A stretch of 64,000 bases of DNA from Legionella lansingensis (GCF_900187355.1 NZ_LT906451.1:2768001-2832000); one strand, 5' to 3'; counted from the first letter of the stretch, positions 1 to 10,533 are shown. Program-made: numbers and translations. Notes: generated by a model not told the origin, from the letters alone.

Positions 1-2
1 CT

Positions 3-3000
3 CATGGCGAGATTTTAAAGCGCTTGGATGGGCAAAAAACAACACAGGCATTGCAAGTTGCTTATCAAAAGGGCTATCGAGCTATCGCCATTGTTCTTAT
101 GCATGGATATCGCTATCACCATCATGAAAAGCAGCTAAGAAAAATAGCTAAGCAAATCGGTTTCCAGCAAATTTCTGTCAGTCATGAAGTAGCTCCCGTG
201 ATGAAACTCGTTGGCCGTGGTGATACCACTGTTGTTGATGCCTATCTCTCGCCGGTCTTGCAACGTTATATCCAATCATTGCAAAAAACGCTAAAACATC
301 TCCCCTTATTATTCATGCAATCAAACGGGGGTCTTGCTGAAGCCCGATTTTTTAGAGGGAAAGAAAGTATTTTCTCAGGACCAGCTGCTGGCGTGATCGG
401 CATGGTTAAAACAAGCCAACTTGCCGGATTTAAGAAGGTCATTGGCTTTGATATGGGAGGCACATCGACAGATGTTTCTCATTTTGCTGGAGAGTATGAG
501 CGCAGTTACATTAGCGAATTTGCTGGCGTTCGGCTACAAACCCCTATGATGTTGATACATACTATTGCTGCAGGTGGCGGTTCCATCCTCCATTTTGATG
601 GTAGTCGCTATATTGTTGGTCCAGACTCAGCGGGTGCAAATCCTGGTCCCAGCTGCTATGGTCGAGACGGCCCACTGACCATTACTGACTGTAATGTAAT
701 AGTCGGTAAAATCCAAGCGGATTTTTTCCCCCAGGTGTTCGGCCCTCAAGGCGGTAAAGCCATCGATGTAGCCATCGTTCGTAAGAAATTTGCACAATTA
801 ACCGCCGAAATCAACCAGGCAACTGGAGGACAGCAAACACCAGAGCAAGTAGCTGAAGGTTACCTCCATATTGCTGTTGAAAACATGGCAAACGCTATCA
901 GACGAATTTCCGTGCAGCGTGGTTATGATGTCAGCCAATATTTGTTAAATTGTTTTGGGGCTGCCGCAGGTCAACATGCTTGCCTGGTTGCTGACAGGTT
1001 AGGGATAAAACGTATTTTGATTCATCCTCTAGCCGGTGTTCTATCCGCCTATGGTGTAGGTTTAGCTGAGCTCAGAATCCTAAAAGAATGCCCTATTGAA
1101 CAACCACTCAAACAAGCCATGGAAGCAGTGCTAAAGCTTAAATTAACAGAGCTAGAAGAGCAAAATCAAAACGCATTGCAAGCACAAGGGATGCAAACCG
1201 ACACAATGATCCACACCCGACGCATTCATCTTCGCTATGATGGCTCTGATACGATGCTAACGGTGGAATTTAGTGCGATTGCTTCGATGCGCAAAGCCTT
1301 TGCTTTAGAGCACCGCAGGCAATTTGGTTTTGCTTCTGCACAAAAAAGCTTAATCATTGAAGCTGTTTCAGTGGAGACAGTCCTTGCAACGCAAATGATT
1401 GTAGAAAAGGATTGTGATCTGGTTCACCGCCCTCAAAAAGAAATACCAGTCAGTAAGGTAGTATCACTGTTCAGCCATAGTCGCACCCATCAAGCACCCA
1501 TCTACCATCGTCAGGATTTACAACCAGGCGATTGTATTCAGGGCTGTGCTATCATCTGTGAAAACAATGCCACAACGATCATTGAACCCGGATGGCAAGC
1601 TCATGTCACGGAAAAAAATCACCTTCTATTAACGCGTTATCAACCTCTACCCAAACAAAAGATAACAAGAACCAGCGTTGATCCTGTCTTGCTCGAGGTT
1701 TTTAATAATCGTTTTATGAATATTGCCGAGCAAATGGGTGAAGTCTTACGGAATACAGCAAGTTCCGTCAATATTAAGGAGCGTCTGGATTTTTCCTGTG
1801 CGATTTTTGACAGCCAGGGAGAGCTGGTGGCCAACGCACCTCATATTCCGGTCCATCTTGGCTCCATGAGTGAGAGTGTTAAAAGTATCCTTAACGCAAC
1901 TACTCGCTTATTGCCGACTTCCCGCGGCTTGACCACGGGATCCAGCGAACTTGCCAGATCCATTGATCCCGCGGTCAAGCCGCGGGAAGTCGGCGATATA
2001 GATAGGGACAAGCAGTGTTTTACTACAATACGTCCAGGAGATGTCTATCTTTTGAATTCACCTTATGATGGCGGAACGCATTTGCCTGATCTCACCGTCA
2101 TCACCCCTGTTTTTTCCGAGAACAAACAGCAATTGCTATTCTTCCTGGGTTCTCGCGGCCATCATGCTGACATTGGCGGAATCACCCCAGGATCTTTACC
2201 TGCAAAGAGCAAAGTCATTGAGGAAGAAGGTGTGCTTATCAATCATTTTAAGGTCGTCGACCAGGGGCGATTTTTAGAAGCAGAGACGCTCAAGCTATTC
2301 ACCAAAGCCCGTTACCCGGCTCGCAATCCCAAACAAAATTTAGAGGATTTAAAAGCACAAATTGCGGCAAATGCCCGCGGAGTGCATGCACTATGGGATT
2401 TAATTGCGCAATTTGATTTGAAGGTGGTTCAAGCTTATATGAAGCATGTGCGCGATAATGCCACTTTGGCAGTTAGAAAATTATTAACCCGCCTTAAAGA
2501 TGGACATTTCTGTTACCATCTGGATGATGGTAGTGCAATTAAAGCTAGCATTACTATTGATAAAGCAAAGAAAGAAGCTTGTATCGACTTTACAGGCAGT
2601 GCTCCACAGCATGATGGAAATTTTAATGCACCGTTAGCTATCTCCAAAGCTGCTACGCTATATGTGCTACGTTGTTTAATTTATGAAAATATTCCTTTAA
2701 ACGGTGGTTGCTTTGTTCCTATCAAGATCATTGTGCCTCCTAGCAGTTTGTTAAACCCAGTTTATCCTGCCGCCGTTGTTGCCGGAAATGTTGAGACCTC
2801 CCAGTGCATTGTCGACACGTTGTTAGGAGCATTAGGTGCTGTTTCTGCATCACAAGGAACGTGCAATAATTTTACTTTCGGCAATGCTGAATACCAGTAT
2901 TATGAAACCATCTGTGGTGGTGCAGGAGCCGGACCGGGTTTTGCTGGCGCTTCCGCTGTTCATACGCATATGACCAATACTCACCTCACTGATCCTGAGG

Positions 3001-3323
3001 TATTGGAGTGGCGTTTCCCGGTTTTGCTAGAAGAATTCTCAGTACGTTCCAACAGTGGGGGTAAAGGCAAGTGGTGCGGAGGAGATGGCATTATTCGCCG
3101 TATTCGTTTTCTACAACCGATGACAGCCAATATCATCTCTAGTCACCGTAAAATCCCTCCTTATGGTTTACAAGGAGGAGCTCCTGGTAAGGTAGGACGT
3201 AATTGGGTAGAAAGAGCGAATGGCACTATTGAGGAGCTTGATAGTTGTGCTAGTGTCCAAATGAATGCGCAGGACATTTTTGTCATTGAAACTCCTGGAG
3301 GGGGTGGTTATGGCAAACCATAA
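3..3323 (+). CDS. 5-oxoprolinase / hydantoinase A-B fusion (5' end outside window)
   Basis: An ATP-dependent 5-oxoprolinase-type enzyme, which would open 5-oxo-L-proline to glutamate, or a related hydantoinase. The frame is open through the left edge ([10 protein letters not shown] precedes the first in-window start-like TTG at 24), so the gene is 5' truncated. The first ~530 residues are HyuA-like, with an ASKHA-type [12 protein letters not shown] phosphate loop and an AAGGGSI segment. From about residue 560 a HyuB domain follows ([39 protein letters not shown], and the glycine-rich C-terminus TPGGGGYG). The family is usually about 1200-1280 aa, so roughly 100-170 residues are missing. Between LGSMSESV and RPGDVYLLN lies an insert encoded by a palindromic repeat (1911-1996). 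The exact substrate cannot be read from the sequence. Confidence 0.9.
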   Translation, partial: HGEILKRLDGQKTTQALQVAYQKGYRAIAIVLMHGYRYHHHEKQLRKIAKQIGFQQISVSHEVAPVMKLVGRGDTTVVDAYLSPVLQRYIQSLQKTLKHLPLLFMQSNGGLAEARFFRGKESIFSGPAAGVIGMVKTSQLAGFKKVIGFDMGGTSTDVSHFAGEYERSYISEFAGVRLQTPMMLIHTIAAGGGSILHFDGSRYIVGPDSAGANPGPSCYGRDGPLTITDCNVIVGKIQADFFPQVFGPQGGKAIDVAIVRKKFAQLTAEINQATGGQQTPEQVAEGYLHIAVENMANAIRRISVQRGYDVSQYLLNCFGAAAGQHACLVADRLGIKRILIHPLAGVLSAYGVGLAELRILKECPIEQPLKQAMEAVLKLKLTELEEQNQNALQAQGMQTDTMIHTRRIHLRYDGSDTMLTVEFSAIASMRKAFALEHRRQFGFASAQKSLIIEAVSVETVLATQMIVEKDCDLVHRPQKEIPVSKVVSLFSHSRTHQAPIYHRQDLQPGDCIQGCAIICENNATTIIEPGWQAHVTEKNHLLLTRYQPLPKQKITRTSVDPVLLEVFNNRFMNIAEQMGEVLRNTASSVNIKERLDFSCAIFDSQGELVANAPHIPVHLGSMSESVKSILNATTRLLPTSRGLTTGSSELARSIDPAVKPREVGDIDRDKQCFTTIRPGDVYLLNSPYDGGTHLPDLTVITPVFSENKQQLLFFLGSRGHHADIGGITPGSLPAKSKVIEEEGVLINHFKVVDQGRFLEAETLKLFTKARYPARNPKQNLEDLKAQIAANARGVHALWDLIAQFDLKVVQAYMKHVRDNATLAVRKLLTRLKDGHFCYHLDDGSAIKASITIDKAKKEACIDFTGSAPQHDGNFNAPLAISKAATLYVLRCLIYENIPLNGGCFVPIKIIVPPSSLLNPVYPAAVVAGNVETSQCIVDTLLGALGAVSASQGTCNNFTFGNAEYQYYETICGGAGAGPGFAGASAVHTHMTNTHLTDPEVLEWRFPVLLEEFSVRSNSGGKGKWCGGDGIIRRIRFLQPMTANIISSHRKIPPYGLQGGAPGKVGRNWVERANGTIEELDSCASVQMNAQDIFVIETPGGGGYGKP
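1911..1996. repeat. Palindromic repeat inserted in frame in the oxoprolinase gene
   Basis: Two 32-bp arms (1911-1942 and 1965-1996) are inverted copies with two mismatches, separated by 22 bp. The core CCGCGGCTTGACC is shared with the intergenic elements at 20744, 22880 and 50603. The element keeps the reading frame open and adds about 29 residues to the HyuB domain. Confidence 0.85.
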
Positions 3324-3330
3324 GGGCTTG

Positions 3331-3477
3331 TTAATTAATTAAATTTTACACACTTATTGTCACCCTCCGCGAAAGCGGAGGGTCCAAGGGCCTTGCCAAT
3401 ACTGGATCCCCCGCTTTCGCGGAGGATGACGTAACTACAAAGAAGGTGTATTTCAGTCATTTCGCGACAGCGACTAT
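3331..3477. repeat. MITE-like dispersed element, copy 1
   Basis: About 147 bp, nearly identical to 27021-27180. It contains a nested hairpin (CCCTCCGCGAAAGCGGAGGG), then CCGCTTTCGCGGAGGATGACG, and ends in TTTCGCGACAGCGACTA. The left terminal repeat is eroded compared with copy 2. It lies between the oxoprolinase and the convergent aminopeptidase and abuts the latter's stop codon, so it may also work as a terminator. Confidence 0.8.
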
Positions 3478-4671
3478 TTACTCACTAGCAAGTTCAATAG
3501 CAAATGCCAAACCTAATTTTGCGAAATTGGTCATGTGCTCTGGATACAACAGATCGATGGTATCCCTCGATGAATGGATATAGGGATTATGATCTTCGAA
3601 GCTGGTTTCACAAGGAAATGCTGCTGGAACCCCAACTTCTGTCCAAGAGGCGTGATCACTGCAGCCGTAACCGCATTTAGAATAGCTAACAGGCACTTTC
3701 ACATAGGTTTGAATGAGCTCGGCAATAAAATTGCTAAGTGCTTTATCCGTATAGTCACGGAAAACCCACATGGTTTGATCATTACCATCATTGCGATACC
3801 CTGTCATATCAAATTGGATAGCCGCTTTTACAGGAATCGAGTCATCCTGGAAATGCTCAACAACGTATTGCGAACCCACTAAACCGCGCTCTTCAGCAGC
3901 GTACCAAATGATATAAATTGGACGTTTGAATGTTAATTTTGAGGCTAACAGTACCCGGGCTATTTCCATGACACTAGAAGAGCCACTACCATCATCACCT
4001 GCACCTGGCATGCGACCATCAAGCGTATCCATATGAGCACCAATAACAATACCAGGGGTTTGCAGATCTTTACCAATGACAGTCACCACTGATGGTTGTT
4101 TATACCAACCCGTGTCTACAAGGTAGGATGTTGTATCATTGCGACCATAGTCCTTAGCCATGCTTTCAAACTGGCCCTTTAACCATTCAGCCACCTCTGC
4201 TCCTCGTTTCGTCGTCGCTGAACGATTATGATAAGACGTCAAATGAGTTAAAGTCTCCATGATATGATTTGTGTCCACCTGCGTCAGAGCAGCATTGACT
4301 TCTTCTTCATGTTTAATGTCATAACTTGCCGCAGTTTTTTCTGCAAATTTGATTTCAGGCTTGCTTAGCAAATGTTGAGCTGCTTGTTGCTTTGAAACGA
4401 AACCATCGACACTCAGACGATGACTCACGTTGATAAAACGACCACAATGCACCTCATCAGCAAAAAGGGCCAACTTATCCATATCGACGGCTGGAACCTC
4501 AATAATCTTGAACTCGGCATTCTCAGCAAGCACGTTATATGCTGTTGATAGTTTTGCTGCTAAACATTGTGGGACCTGGACTTGCTCCATCGTTGGCGCT
4601 GTTGCCGCAGACAGAGGATTAATCGCTATAATAAAGCCTGAAAGGCCAATCATCCATTGAGAAAAACGCAT
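3478..4671 (-). CDS. lapA: Secreted M28 zinc aminopeptidase, LapA-like
   Basis: A 397-aa exported metallo-aminopeptidase that removes N-terminal residues from peptides outside the cell. An N-terminal signal peptide ends near the ALA-like site in NPLSAATA (about residue 24). The two-zinc M28 set is visible: H213 in GAHMDT, D226/D227 in GAGDDGSG, E260/E261 in AAEERG, D288 in QFDMTG and H366 in YIHSSRD. The Cys pair in KCGYGC is typical of secreted family members. In L. pneumophila the type II-secreted LapA gene lies next to mavN, as here, which favours LapA over the paralogue LapB. The start has a purine-rich AAGGAGTAATA upstream. The gene is divergent from mavN. Confidence 0.88.
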   Translation of the reverse strand: MRFSQWMIGLSGFIIAINPLSAATAPTMEQVQVPQCLAAKLSTAYNVLAENAEFKIIEVPAVDMDKLALFADEVHCGRFINVSHRLSVDGFVSKQQAAQHLLSKPEIKFAEKTAASYDIKHEEEVNAALTQVDTNHIMETLTHLTSYHNRSATTKRGAEVAEWLKGQFESMAKDYGRNDTTSYLVDTGWYKQPSVVTVIGKDLQTPGIVIGAHMDTLDGRMPGAGDDGSGSSSVMEIARVLLASKLTFKRPIYIIWYAAEERGLVGSQYVVEHFQDDSIPVKAAIQFDMTGYRNDGNDQTMWVFRDYTDKALSNFIAELIQTYVKVPVSYSKCGYGCSDHASWTEVGVPAAFPCETSFEDHNPYIHSSRDTIDLLYPEHMTNFAKLGLAFAIELASE

Positions 4672-4801
4672 TATTACTCCTTGTAAAACGTTAGAAATCG
4701 CTATTCATAGTACATGATGATTAAAAATATTGCGAGTATTATCAAGTCCTTATACCAAACGCTTTCTTAAGGAGTCCGGATGATGATTTTTTGCTCTCCA
4801 G

Positions 4802-4820
4802 GTTATTGATAATCATTTTC
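4802..4820. promoter_or_regulatory. Putative Fur box upstream of the MavN-like gene
   Basis: GTTATTGATAATCATTTTC matches the classical 19-bp Fur consensus GATAATGATAATCATTATC at 16 of 19 positions. It overlaps a TTGATA -35-like hexamer (4806-4811), which is followed after a short 15-bp spacer by TATAAA (4827-4832). This is the expected layout for iron repression of the gene starting at 4868. Confidence 0.7.
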
Positions 4821-4867
4821 ATTTGTTATAAAGTTCCAATTCCTTTGAGATGGCTGCTTGGTGAACA

Positions 4868-6832
4868 ATGAAAACAAAAAAAATTCCTTATTATCTTCTC
4901 CTTACCTTACTAACGATTGGAGCAAGTCTCATCCTTGGTTTCCTAAGTTTCGGAGGAATGTTTGCCCTATGGCCCACGCTAACTTTCGCCTTTGGCGCAT
5001 TTGTTCTGTCTGTTGCTTATGAAGGAGAAATTTATCTCCAAAATATCAAGGGAGCTCTCAATAAACTTTTTTTTAAACATGAATACCTGAAACACTACCT
5101 GGCTAATGAGTTTCTTTTAACAAGTTATTTAAATAACGAAGAGCTTTTATCCAATTCACCCACTGAAGATTGTCCACAATTTTTTCAAGATTATAAAAAA
5201 CAACTTAAATTACTAAACTTATTCAAACACCAGCGACTAGACGAAGTCAGTCTGGCAAAAAAAAGAAAGATAGAAAAAACGCTACGCAGTATGGAGAAAT
5301 GGTTTGCCATACAGCTTTTTTCTCCTAACTCTGAGAACCTCACTTCGTATGAAGAAAAATTACAGAAGTGGTTGCGTGAGCATGGTCAAAGCGAATGCCA
5401 AGCCAAGTTGGCAAAACGCCGCAGCACATTTAATCAAGTCAAGCTCTTTAGCCTCGTTGCTAGCATCTTTATGGCATTGGGGACAAGCTATTTATTAGTT
5501 GAAGCTTTTGAAGTCATACCTTTCCTGGCATCACTATCGCTTACAACATTACCTTTTCTTATCGTACCAATGGCTATCGTTGCAGGGGCTGCTTATGGTT
5601 TTCTGACCTACAATGCGGTCACGGATATGATAAACAATGACACTCTGAACAAGTGGTACAAAAAGATTCGTAATGATTTGTCTAAGGGTTTAACGGCTCG
5701 CTCTCTATTCATTGCAACAACTGCTGTACTGTTACTCGCTTTAACTGTTGCCCTTACAATTTGCACTGCTGGCACTTGGTGGACGGTCGTTAAAAATACT
5801 CGTCCACTTTTTACATGGATGGACAAAATGCCCCGTTTTGTTATGGGTGTTATTCATCCTTTGGTTACAGGAATGTCTTCGTTGGTTTTTAACTTACAAA
5901 ACACCAGTGAATCCTTAGAGATGATTGATGACGCCACGAAAGTAAAAAGCGGTTTATTGAAACGTATGGTCAAAGCCATAACAGACGGCTGGGCTAATCT
6001 AAGGGGGCAAGAAAACTGGTGGCAGATTGTTAACCCAGCGCGCATTTTATTAAAATTAACGTTCACCCCACTACGTATTATTTTATTCTTTGGTCACCTG
6101 CTTAGCATTGCCGTGACAGCTGATCGCGTACCTGGTATTCCTCAGATCGTCTCCGCCCTCCTTGGTTTCATCAGTGAAGGATTTGAGGATGCACATTACT
6201 TTTTTCCTCATAAAGAACATGATCATCACCATGATCATGAAGAAGGCTATGAAATGGAGTCTAAGGATCAAAGAGATAAGCGTGCTATCAAAGCCATGCT
6301 AAAGGAGCGATTAGGCTCAGAAGACACAGGCCACAACCCCAACACCGATGATATACCCACACGTTTACTTAAGGGTTTGTTTAAACCTCTTTTTGTTCTT
6401 GCAGCCGCTTATGATGCTTGGGCAAGTAAAAGTAATGCGGGTACTTCTCGTAAGGTACTTGATTATGATAAAGCTCGGGAAAAACAAATGGGCTATCAGG
6501 CCACAAACCGTCCTGTGAGTTTAAAAGGCAGAGAAACCCCATCGCAAAACTGGCAAACTCAGGATGCTATCCGCCGTATCGGGCGCTTCAAAGAAAAACA
6601 TTTGGCTGGTGTTATTTGGAATAAAGGCATCGCCCAGAAAAAAGCCTATGAACTCACTACACTACAAAATGATTTAAGGAAAGGGGTTGTAGATATTGGA
6701 AGTCGTCTCATAGAGGAAAAAAAGAAAGCCGTTTATCACAGCCACCGTTTCTTTAGTTATCAAGAAACACCCACTTGCACCGAGGATTTCCTAGAGAAAT
6801 TGCCAGAACAAATTGCTTCACCAGCTGCGTAA
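4868..6832 (+). CDS. mavN: MavN/IroT-like multi-pass membrane protein (Dot/Icm effector)
   Basis: 654 aa with several hydrophobic segments: about residues 8-52, 195-255, 282-310 and 400-435. These are followed by a histidine/aspartate-rich stretch (HKEHDHHHDHEE, about 447-458) and a charged C-terminal third. No enzyme motif is visible. The identification rests on context: in Legionella, mavN (iroT) lies beside lapA, is induced by iron limitation and encodes a multi-pass vacuole-membrane effector needed for intracellular iron acquisition. A strong Fur-box match lies 48 bp upstream. The His-rich loop fits a metal-binding role, which is inference. The start is ATG with GGTGA a few bases upstream. 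The gene is divergent from lapA and convergent with rep. Confidence 0.75.
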   Translation: MKTKKIPYYLLLTLLTIGASLILGFLSFGGMFALWPTLTFAFGAFVLSVAYEGEIYLQNIKGALNKLFFKHEYLKHYLANEFLLTSYLNNEELLSNSPTEDCPQFFQDYKKQLKLLNLFKHQRLDEVSLAKKRKIEKTLRSMEKWFAIQLFSPNSENLTSYEEKLQKWLREHGQSECQAKLAKRRSTFNQVKLFSLVASIFMALGTSYLLVEAFEVIPFLASLSLTTLPFLIVPMAIVAGAAYGFLTYNAVTDMINNDTLNKWYKKIRNDLSKGLTARSLFIATTAVLLLALTVALTICTAGTWWTVVKNTRPLFTWMDKMPRFVMGVIHPLVTGMSSLVFNLQNTSESLEMIDDATKVKSGLLKRMVKAITDGWANLRGQENWWQIVNPARILLKLTFTPLRIILFFGHLLSIAVTADRVPGIPQIVSALLGFISEGFEDAHYFFPHKEHDHHHDHEEGYEMESKDQRDKRAIKAMLKERLGSEDTGHNPNTDDIPTRLLKGLFKPLFVLAAAYDAWASKSNAGTSRKVLDYDKAREKQMGYQATNRPVSLKGRETPSQNWQTQDAIRRIGRFKEKHLAGVIWNKGIAQKKAYELTTLQNDLRKGVVDIGSRLIEEKKKAVYHSHRFFSYQETPTCTEDFLEKLPEQIASPAA

Positions 6833-6886
6833 TGCTCAATGTAAGCAATAATGTCATTCTTGCGCAAGCGCACCGCTGTCCGGCTT

Positions 6887-6959
6887 TCGTCATCCCCGCC
6901 ATTGCTGGCTTTACAACGTATGTAAATCCTTCATAATCCTTTAGCGGCGGGGATGACGA
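6887..6959. repeat. Inverted repeat between mavN and rep
   Basis: The perfect 14-bp arms TCGTCATCCCCGCC (6887-6900) and GGCGGGGATGACGA (6946-6959) are separated by 45 bp between two convergent genes. The GTCATCCCCGC core is a common theme of dispersed bacterial palindromes. It could end transcription from both sides, but there is no U-run. Confidence 0.6.
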
Positions 6960-6979
6960 TGACAACGATTGAGGAGAGG

Positions 6980-8986
6980 CTAAGAATTCGACTCCAATAA
7001 GCTTTTTAACCCAGCCAAATGCGATTTAGCCAACGCTTTTGACTTCGCTTCATCACGTTCGCCACCTTTACCAAACCACTCCAGACTATCCTGTGGTAAT
7101 TCATCAAGGAAGCGGCTAGGCAGACTTTCTTGCAGTTCACCAGCCTTACGGCGTTGCCTTGCTAAGGTTAGACACAGTCCTTTTTGCGCTCGGGTAATGC
7201 CCACATAGGCCAACCGGCGTTCTTCTTCAATTTGGTCAGCATCGATGCTCACACGGTGAGGGAGGAGTTCTTCTTCCATACCAATGAGATAAACATAAGG
7301 GAATTCCAGCCCCTTGGATGCATGTAATGTCATTAATTGCAGTGTCTCGCTATCGTTTTCCTCGACTTGTTCTAAAATATCAATGAGAATCAATTTATTA
7401 ACAACATCCGCTAACTGCTGACTAGCATCTTTATTAAGCAGACGAGCTATCCACTCCAATAATTCCCAAACATTATCCATACGTTTTTGCGCTTTTGCTG
7501 GAGAATCGCATTGCTCATAGATATAAGCTTCATAACCACTCTCTTCGATCATGTCCCGTAATACGTCAATAATCGCTTCTTGTTGCAGCCGTTCTCTAAT
7601 ACCCTCAAACCAATGCTTGAAATGTTGCAAAGCAGCTTGTGGTTTATCGGCAAGGTGAGCGCTCAATGCAAGATGATCGGCACAATGATAGAGGCTTTGC
7701 TCCTTCGTTTGTGCATAGTTACCTAACGCATCTAGACTTACCTCACCAATCCCACGCTTTGGTGTATTTATTACTCTGAGGAAAGCAGCATCATCGGCTT
7801 GATTACATAACAGTCTTAGATAGGCAAAAATATCTTTAACTTCCGCTCGCGCGAACCAGGATTGCCCCCCACTAATCCGATAGGTGATACCGTGATGCCG
7901 TAGAATTTTTTCAAATACACGTGATTGATGATTACCTCGATATAAAACGGCATAATCGCCATACTGTGTGCCATATCGCAATTTATGGCTAATTAAATCA
8001 GCAATAACTTGTTCAGCCTCGTCGTTCTCATCTCTACATACCAACACGCGCAATAATTCTCCATGGCCTAATTCGCTCCATAATTTTTTGTTAAACAGAT
8101 GCGAGTTGTTGGCAATCAGATGATTGGCAACATGTAAAATTCGCCTGGTCGAACGGTAGTTCTGTTCCAACTTGATGATTTTTAACTGAGGGTAATCCTT
8201 TTGTAGCTGCGCCAGATTCTCCGGCCTCGCTCCACGCCAGGCATAGATCGATTGATCATCATCTCCTACCACGGTGAATTGTGCCCGCACCCCGGTTAAC
8301 AATTTAACCAATAAGTATTGGCACGTATTGGAATCCTGATATTCATCAACGAGCAAGTGACGAATGTTATTCTGCCATCTATCCCGCACTTCCTCATTGT
8401 TCATCAAGAGAGTAACAGGTAAACGAATCAAATCATCAAAATCAACGGCATTATAGGCTTGCAAAGCCTGCTGATATTGCGGATAAATTCTTATGATTTC
8501 TTCATTTAGAGGCGCTTTTCCACGCAAAGCTGGCACATCGCCAGGGCTTAGCAATTCATTTTTCCAGCAAGAAATTTGCTGTTGAGCCTGTGCTAGATAT
8601 TCTCGATCATTCGCCTTGTTGGCAGGAAAATAATTTCGCAAAAGTTGTAAACAATCCTCATTATCAAAGATGGAAAAACCCGCTTTCAATCCACAAAACG
8701 TCGCATGCTGTTTAAGAATACTGAGACCCAGGGTATGAAACGTTGAAACTTTCAGCCCGCGTCGAGCAGAACTGGGCAAAGCTTGTGCAATACGCCCTTG
8801 CATTTCATTTGCTGCTTTGTTGGTGAATGTAACCGCATAAACTGTGGATGCTGCGTAGCCACATGTTTCAATAAGATAAGCTATCTTTTGTGTAATGACC
8901 CGTGTCTTACCACTCCCAGCGCCTGCCAACACCAACAAAGGTCCATCAATATATTTTACTGCTGCCATTTGCTGTGGGTTCAACAT
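6980..8986 (-). CDS. rep: ATP-dependent DNA helicase Rep (UvrD/PcrA superfamily 1A)
   Basis: A 3'-5' helicase that restarts stalled replication forks. From the ATG at 8986 (MLNPQQMAAV) it is 668 aa, the usual Rep length. The alternative TTG six codons upstream has no better ribosome site. SF1 motifs are all visible: Q-motif NPQQ, Walker A GAGSGKT (22-28), motif II VDEYQDSN, motif III GDDDQSIYAWRGA, motif IV LEQNYRST, motif V LMTLHASKGLEFPYV and motif VI AYVGITRAQ. The opening MLNPQQ matches Rep better than UvrD. It stands alone, divergent from hslO. Confidence 0.95.
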   Translation of the reverse strand: MLNPQQMAAVKYIDGPLLVLAGAGSGKTRVITQKIAYLIETCGYAASTVYAVTFTNKAANEMQGRIAQALPSSARRGLKVSTFHTLGLSILKQHATFCGLKAGFSIFDNEDCLQLLRNYFPANKANDREYLAQAQQQISCWKNELLSPGDVPALRGKAPLNEEIIRIYPQYQQALQAYNAVDFDDLIRLPVTLLMNNEEVRDRWQNNIRHLLVDEYQDSNTCQYLLVKLLTGVRAQFTVVGDDDQSIYAWRGARPENLAQLQKDYPQLKIIKLEQNYRSTRRILHVANHLIANNSHLFNKKLWSELGHGELLRVLVCRDENDEAEQVIADLISHKLRYGTQYGDYAVLYRGNHQSRVFEKILRHHGITYRISGGQSWFARAEVKDIFAYLRLLCNQADDAAFLRVINTPKRGIGEVSLDALGNYAQTKEQSLYHCADHLALSAHLADKPQAALQHFKHWFEGIRERLQQEAIIDVLRDMIEESGYEAYIYEQCDSPAKAQKRMDNVWELLEWIARLLNKDASQQLADVVNKLILIDILEQVEENDSETLQLMTLHASKGLEFPYVYLIGMEEELLPHRVSIDADQIEEERRLAYVGITRAQKGLCLTLARQRRKAGELQESLPSRFLDELPQDSLEWFGKGGERDEAKSKALAKSHLAGLKSLLESNS

Positions 8987-9091
8987 GTTCGCATTCTCGC
9001 ACAAAAAAGGCGCATTATCGCGTGGGAAAGGAAGGCGTGCAATTGTCTTTATGCTAGAATGAAGTCATTTAGATGGATGTAAAGGTTATAA

Positions 9092-9943
9092 ATGAACGAG
9101 CCCGATTCCCTACAGCGTTTTATATTTGAACATGCCAATATTCGCGGAGAAATAGCGCATTTACAAGACACTTATAAAACAATCATGGAGCAGAGACCCT
9201 ATCCTGCCATGGTAAAAAATTTATTAGGTGAAGCACTGATCTCTTGCTTGCTTTTGGCTGGGAGCATCAAATTTGAAGGGGATTTAAGTTTACAATTCCA
9301 AGGTGATAAACGCTTGCCATTATTAATTGTACAATGTGATCACCAGTTGCGCTTAAGAGCATTTGCCAAATATGAGGACGATTTGCAAGTGATCGAGTAT
9401 GCTGAAGCCTTCTTAAAAGGTCAGATGGTTTTAACCATTAATCAGTATAGTCAAACCAATGCCTACCAAAGTATTGTTCCTATCCAATCCACTTCAATGA
9501 GTGAAAATTTAATGAATTATTTTGCTCAGTCAGAGCAAATTGCTAGTCGTGTCTGGTTAGCCGTTAACGAAGACAGGGCTGCAGGTATGCTCCTGCAACT
9601 CATGCCTGGTCAAGATACGCTGCAGCGCGAGCAATTTTGGGAGTATGCGGTACAACTCGGACAAACCGTTAGTGAACAAGAATTACTGAATCTGGATAAC
9701 CACACCTTACTGTATCGTCTTTATCATGAAGCTGAACTCCGTCTTTTCGATAGCCGTAGCGCGCATTTTCAGTGCCGCTGTAGTGAAGAAAAAATGAAAC
9801 AGGTTATAGGCATTTTAGGCGAAGAAGAGGCGCAAAAATTGTTGCAAGAAAGAGGACAAATTGAAGTAACTTGTGATTTTTGCAATAAGAAATATACTTT
9901 CGATCCCATTGATGTCACTATGCTTTTTCACAAACCACATTAG
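9092..9943 (+). CDS. hslO: Redox-regulated chaperone Hsp33
   Basis: A cytosolic holdase activated by oxidative stress. It is 283 aa, the normal family length. The C-terminal zinc/redox switch is intact: C228 and C230 (QCRCSEEKM) and C261 and C264 (CDFC). The N-terminal domain carries the conserved EALISCLLLAGSIKFEG segment. In oxidising conditions the four cysteines form disulfides, release zinc and expose the substrate-binding surface. ATG start with AAAGG upstream. Confidence 0.96.
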   Translation: MNEPDSLQRFIFEHANIRGEIAHLQDTYKTIMEQRPYPAMVKNLLGEALISCLLLAGSIKFEGDLSLQFQGDKRLPLLIVQCDHQLRLRAFAKYEDDLQVIEYAEAFLKGQMVLTINQYSQTNAYQSIVPIQSTSMSENLMNYFAQSEQIASRVWLAVNEDRAAGMLLQLMPGQDTLQREQFWEYAVQLGQTVSEQELLNLDNHTLLYRLYHEAELRLFDSRSAHFQCRCSEEKMKQVIGILGEEEAQKLLQERGQIEVTCDFCNKKYTFDPIDVTMLFHKPH

Positions 9944-9990
9944 GGCCTCTTTCGAAAAAGGTCTATTAAAATAACCGTTTGGAGTGAGCT

Positions 9991-10533
9991 ATGAAGTTCC
10001 TTCTTACTCAGTGGTATTTTACAAATACTAGCGTCTCAAGCCTTTGCTGTGAGTGAAACTGTTCTTAAAAATGTTTTGCTTGATGAGGAAATTAACGCCG
10101 TAATCACTTCTCATCCAAAGCTAAACCCCGATTTTTTTAAAAATCAAAAACTTGACCCTGTTTTGCGTGAAAAACTAAAAAAGCTCGGTATTATCTATTT
10201 TAACACCCACTCAAGAAACAATACCTTTTACAAAAGATGAACTACACCGCAACATTAAAATGTATCAGGATCGCTTTCAACGCTTGCAAGTAGACTATTA
10301 TAAGAACCCGCAAAATTTCGACTGTCAGCAATTTGAAATACTGTCTCATGAGCTCAGGAACTGGATAACCAAAGGGTTAGAAGCAAAAAAAGAAGGAGTG
10401 GGTGTCTATAGGGAATCTAGGTTATCGCGTGATGCGCAAGTTAGGGTACCTAGAAGCGATTCATTCATTACAGAAGGAATGCGAAATGGAGCATGGTGCT
10501 GTTATCTTGCGAAGCGATCACACGGGAATATAA
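9991..10533 (+). pseudogene. Frameshifted remnant of a small secreted protein gene
   Basis: The ATG at 9991 follows a good ribosome site (GGAG, 6-nt spacer), but its frame soon stops. A signal-peptide-like continuation (LLSGILQILASQAFA) runs in the next frame into SETVLKNVLLDEEIN and stops at 10240. The sequence continues in a third frame (TPTQETIPFTKDELHRNIK, then the QDRFQRLQVDYYKNPQNF region). After about 10410 it shifts again to a coherent end (YRVMRKLGYLEAIHSL, then EHGAVILRSDHTGI and a stop at 10531). At least three frameshifts are needed to join these parts into one exported protein of about 180 aa. The family is not recognised. Neighbouring genes are intact. Confidence 0.65.
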
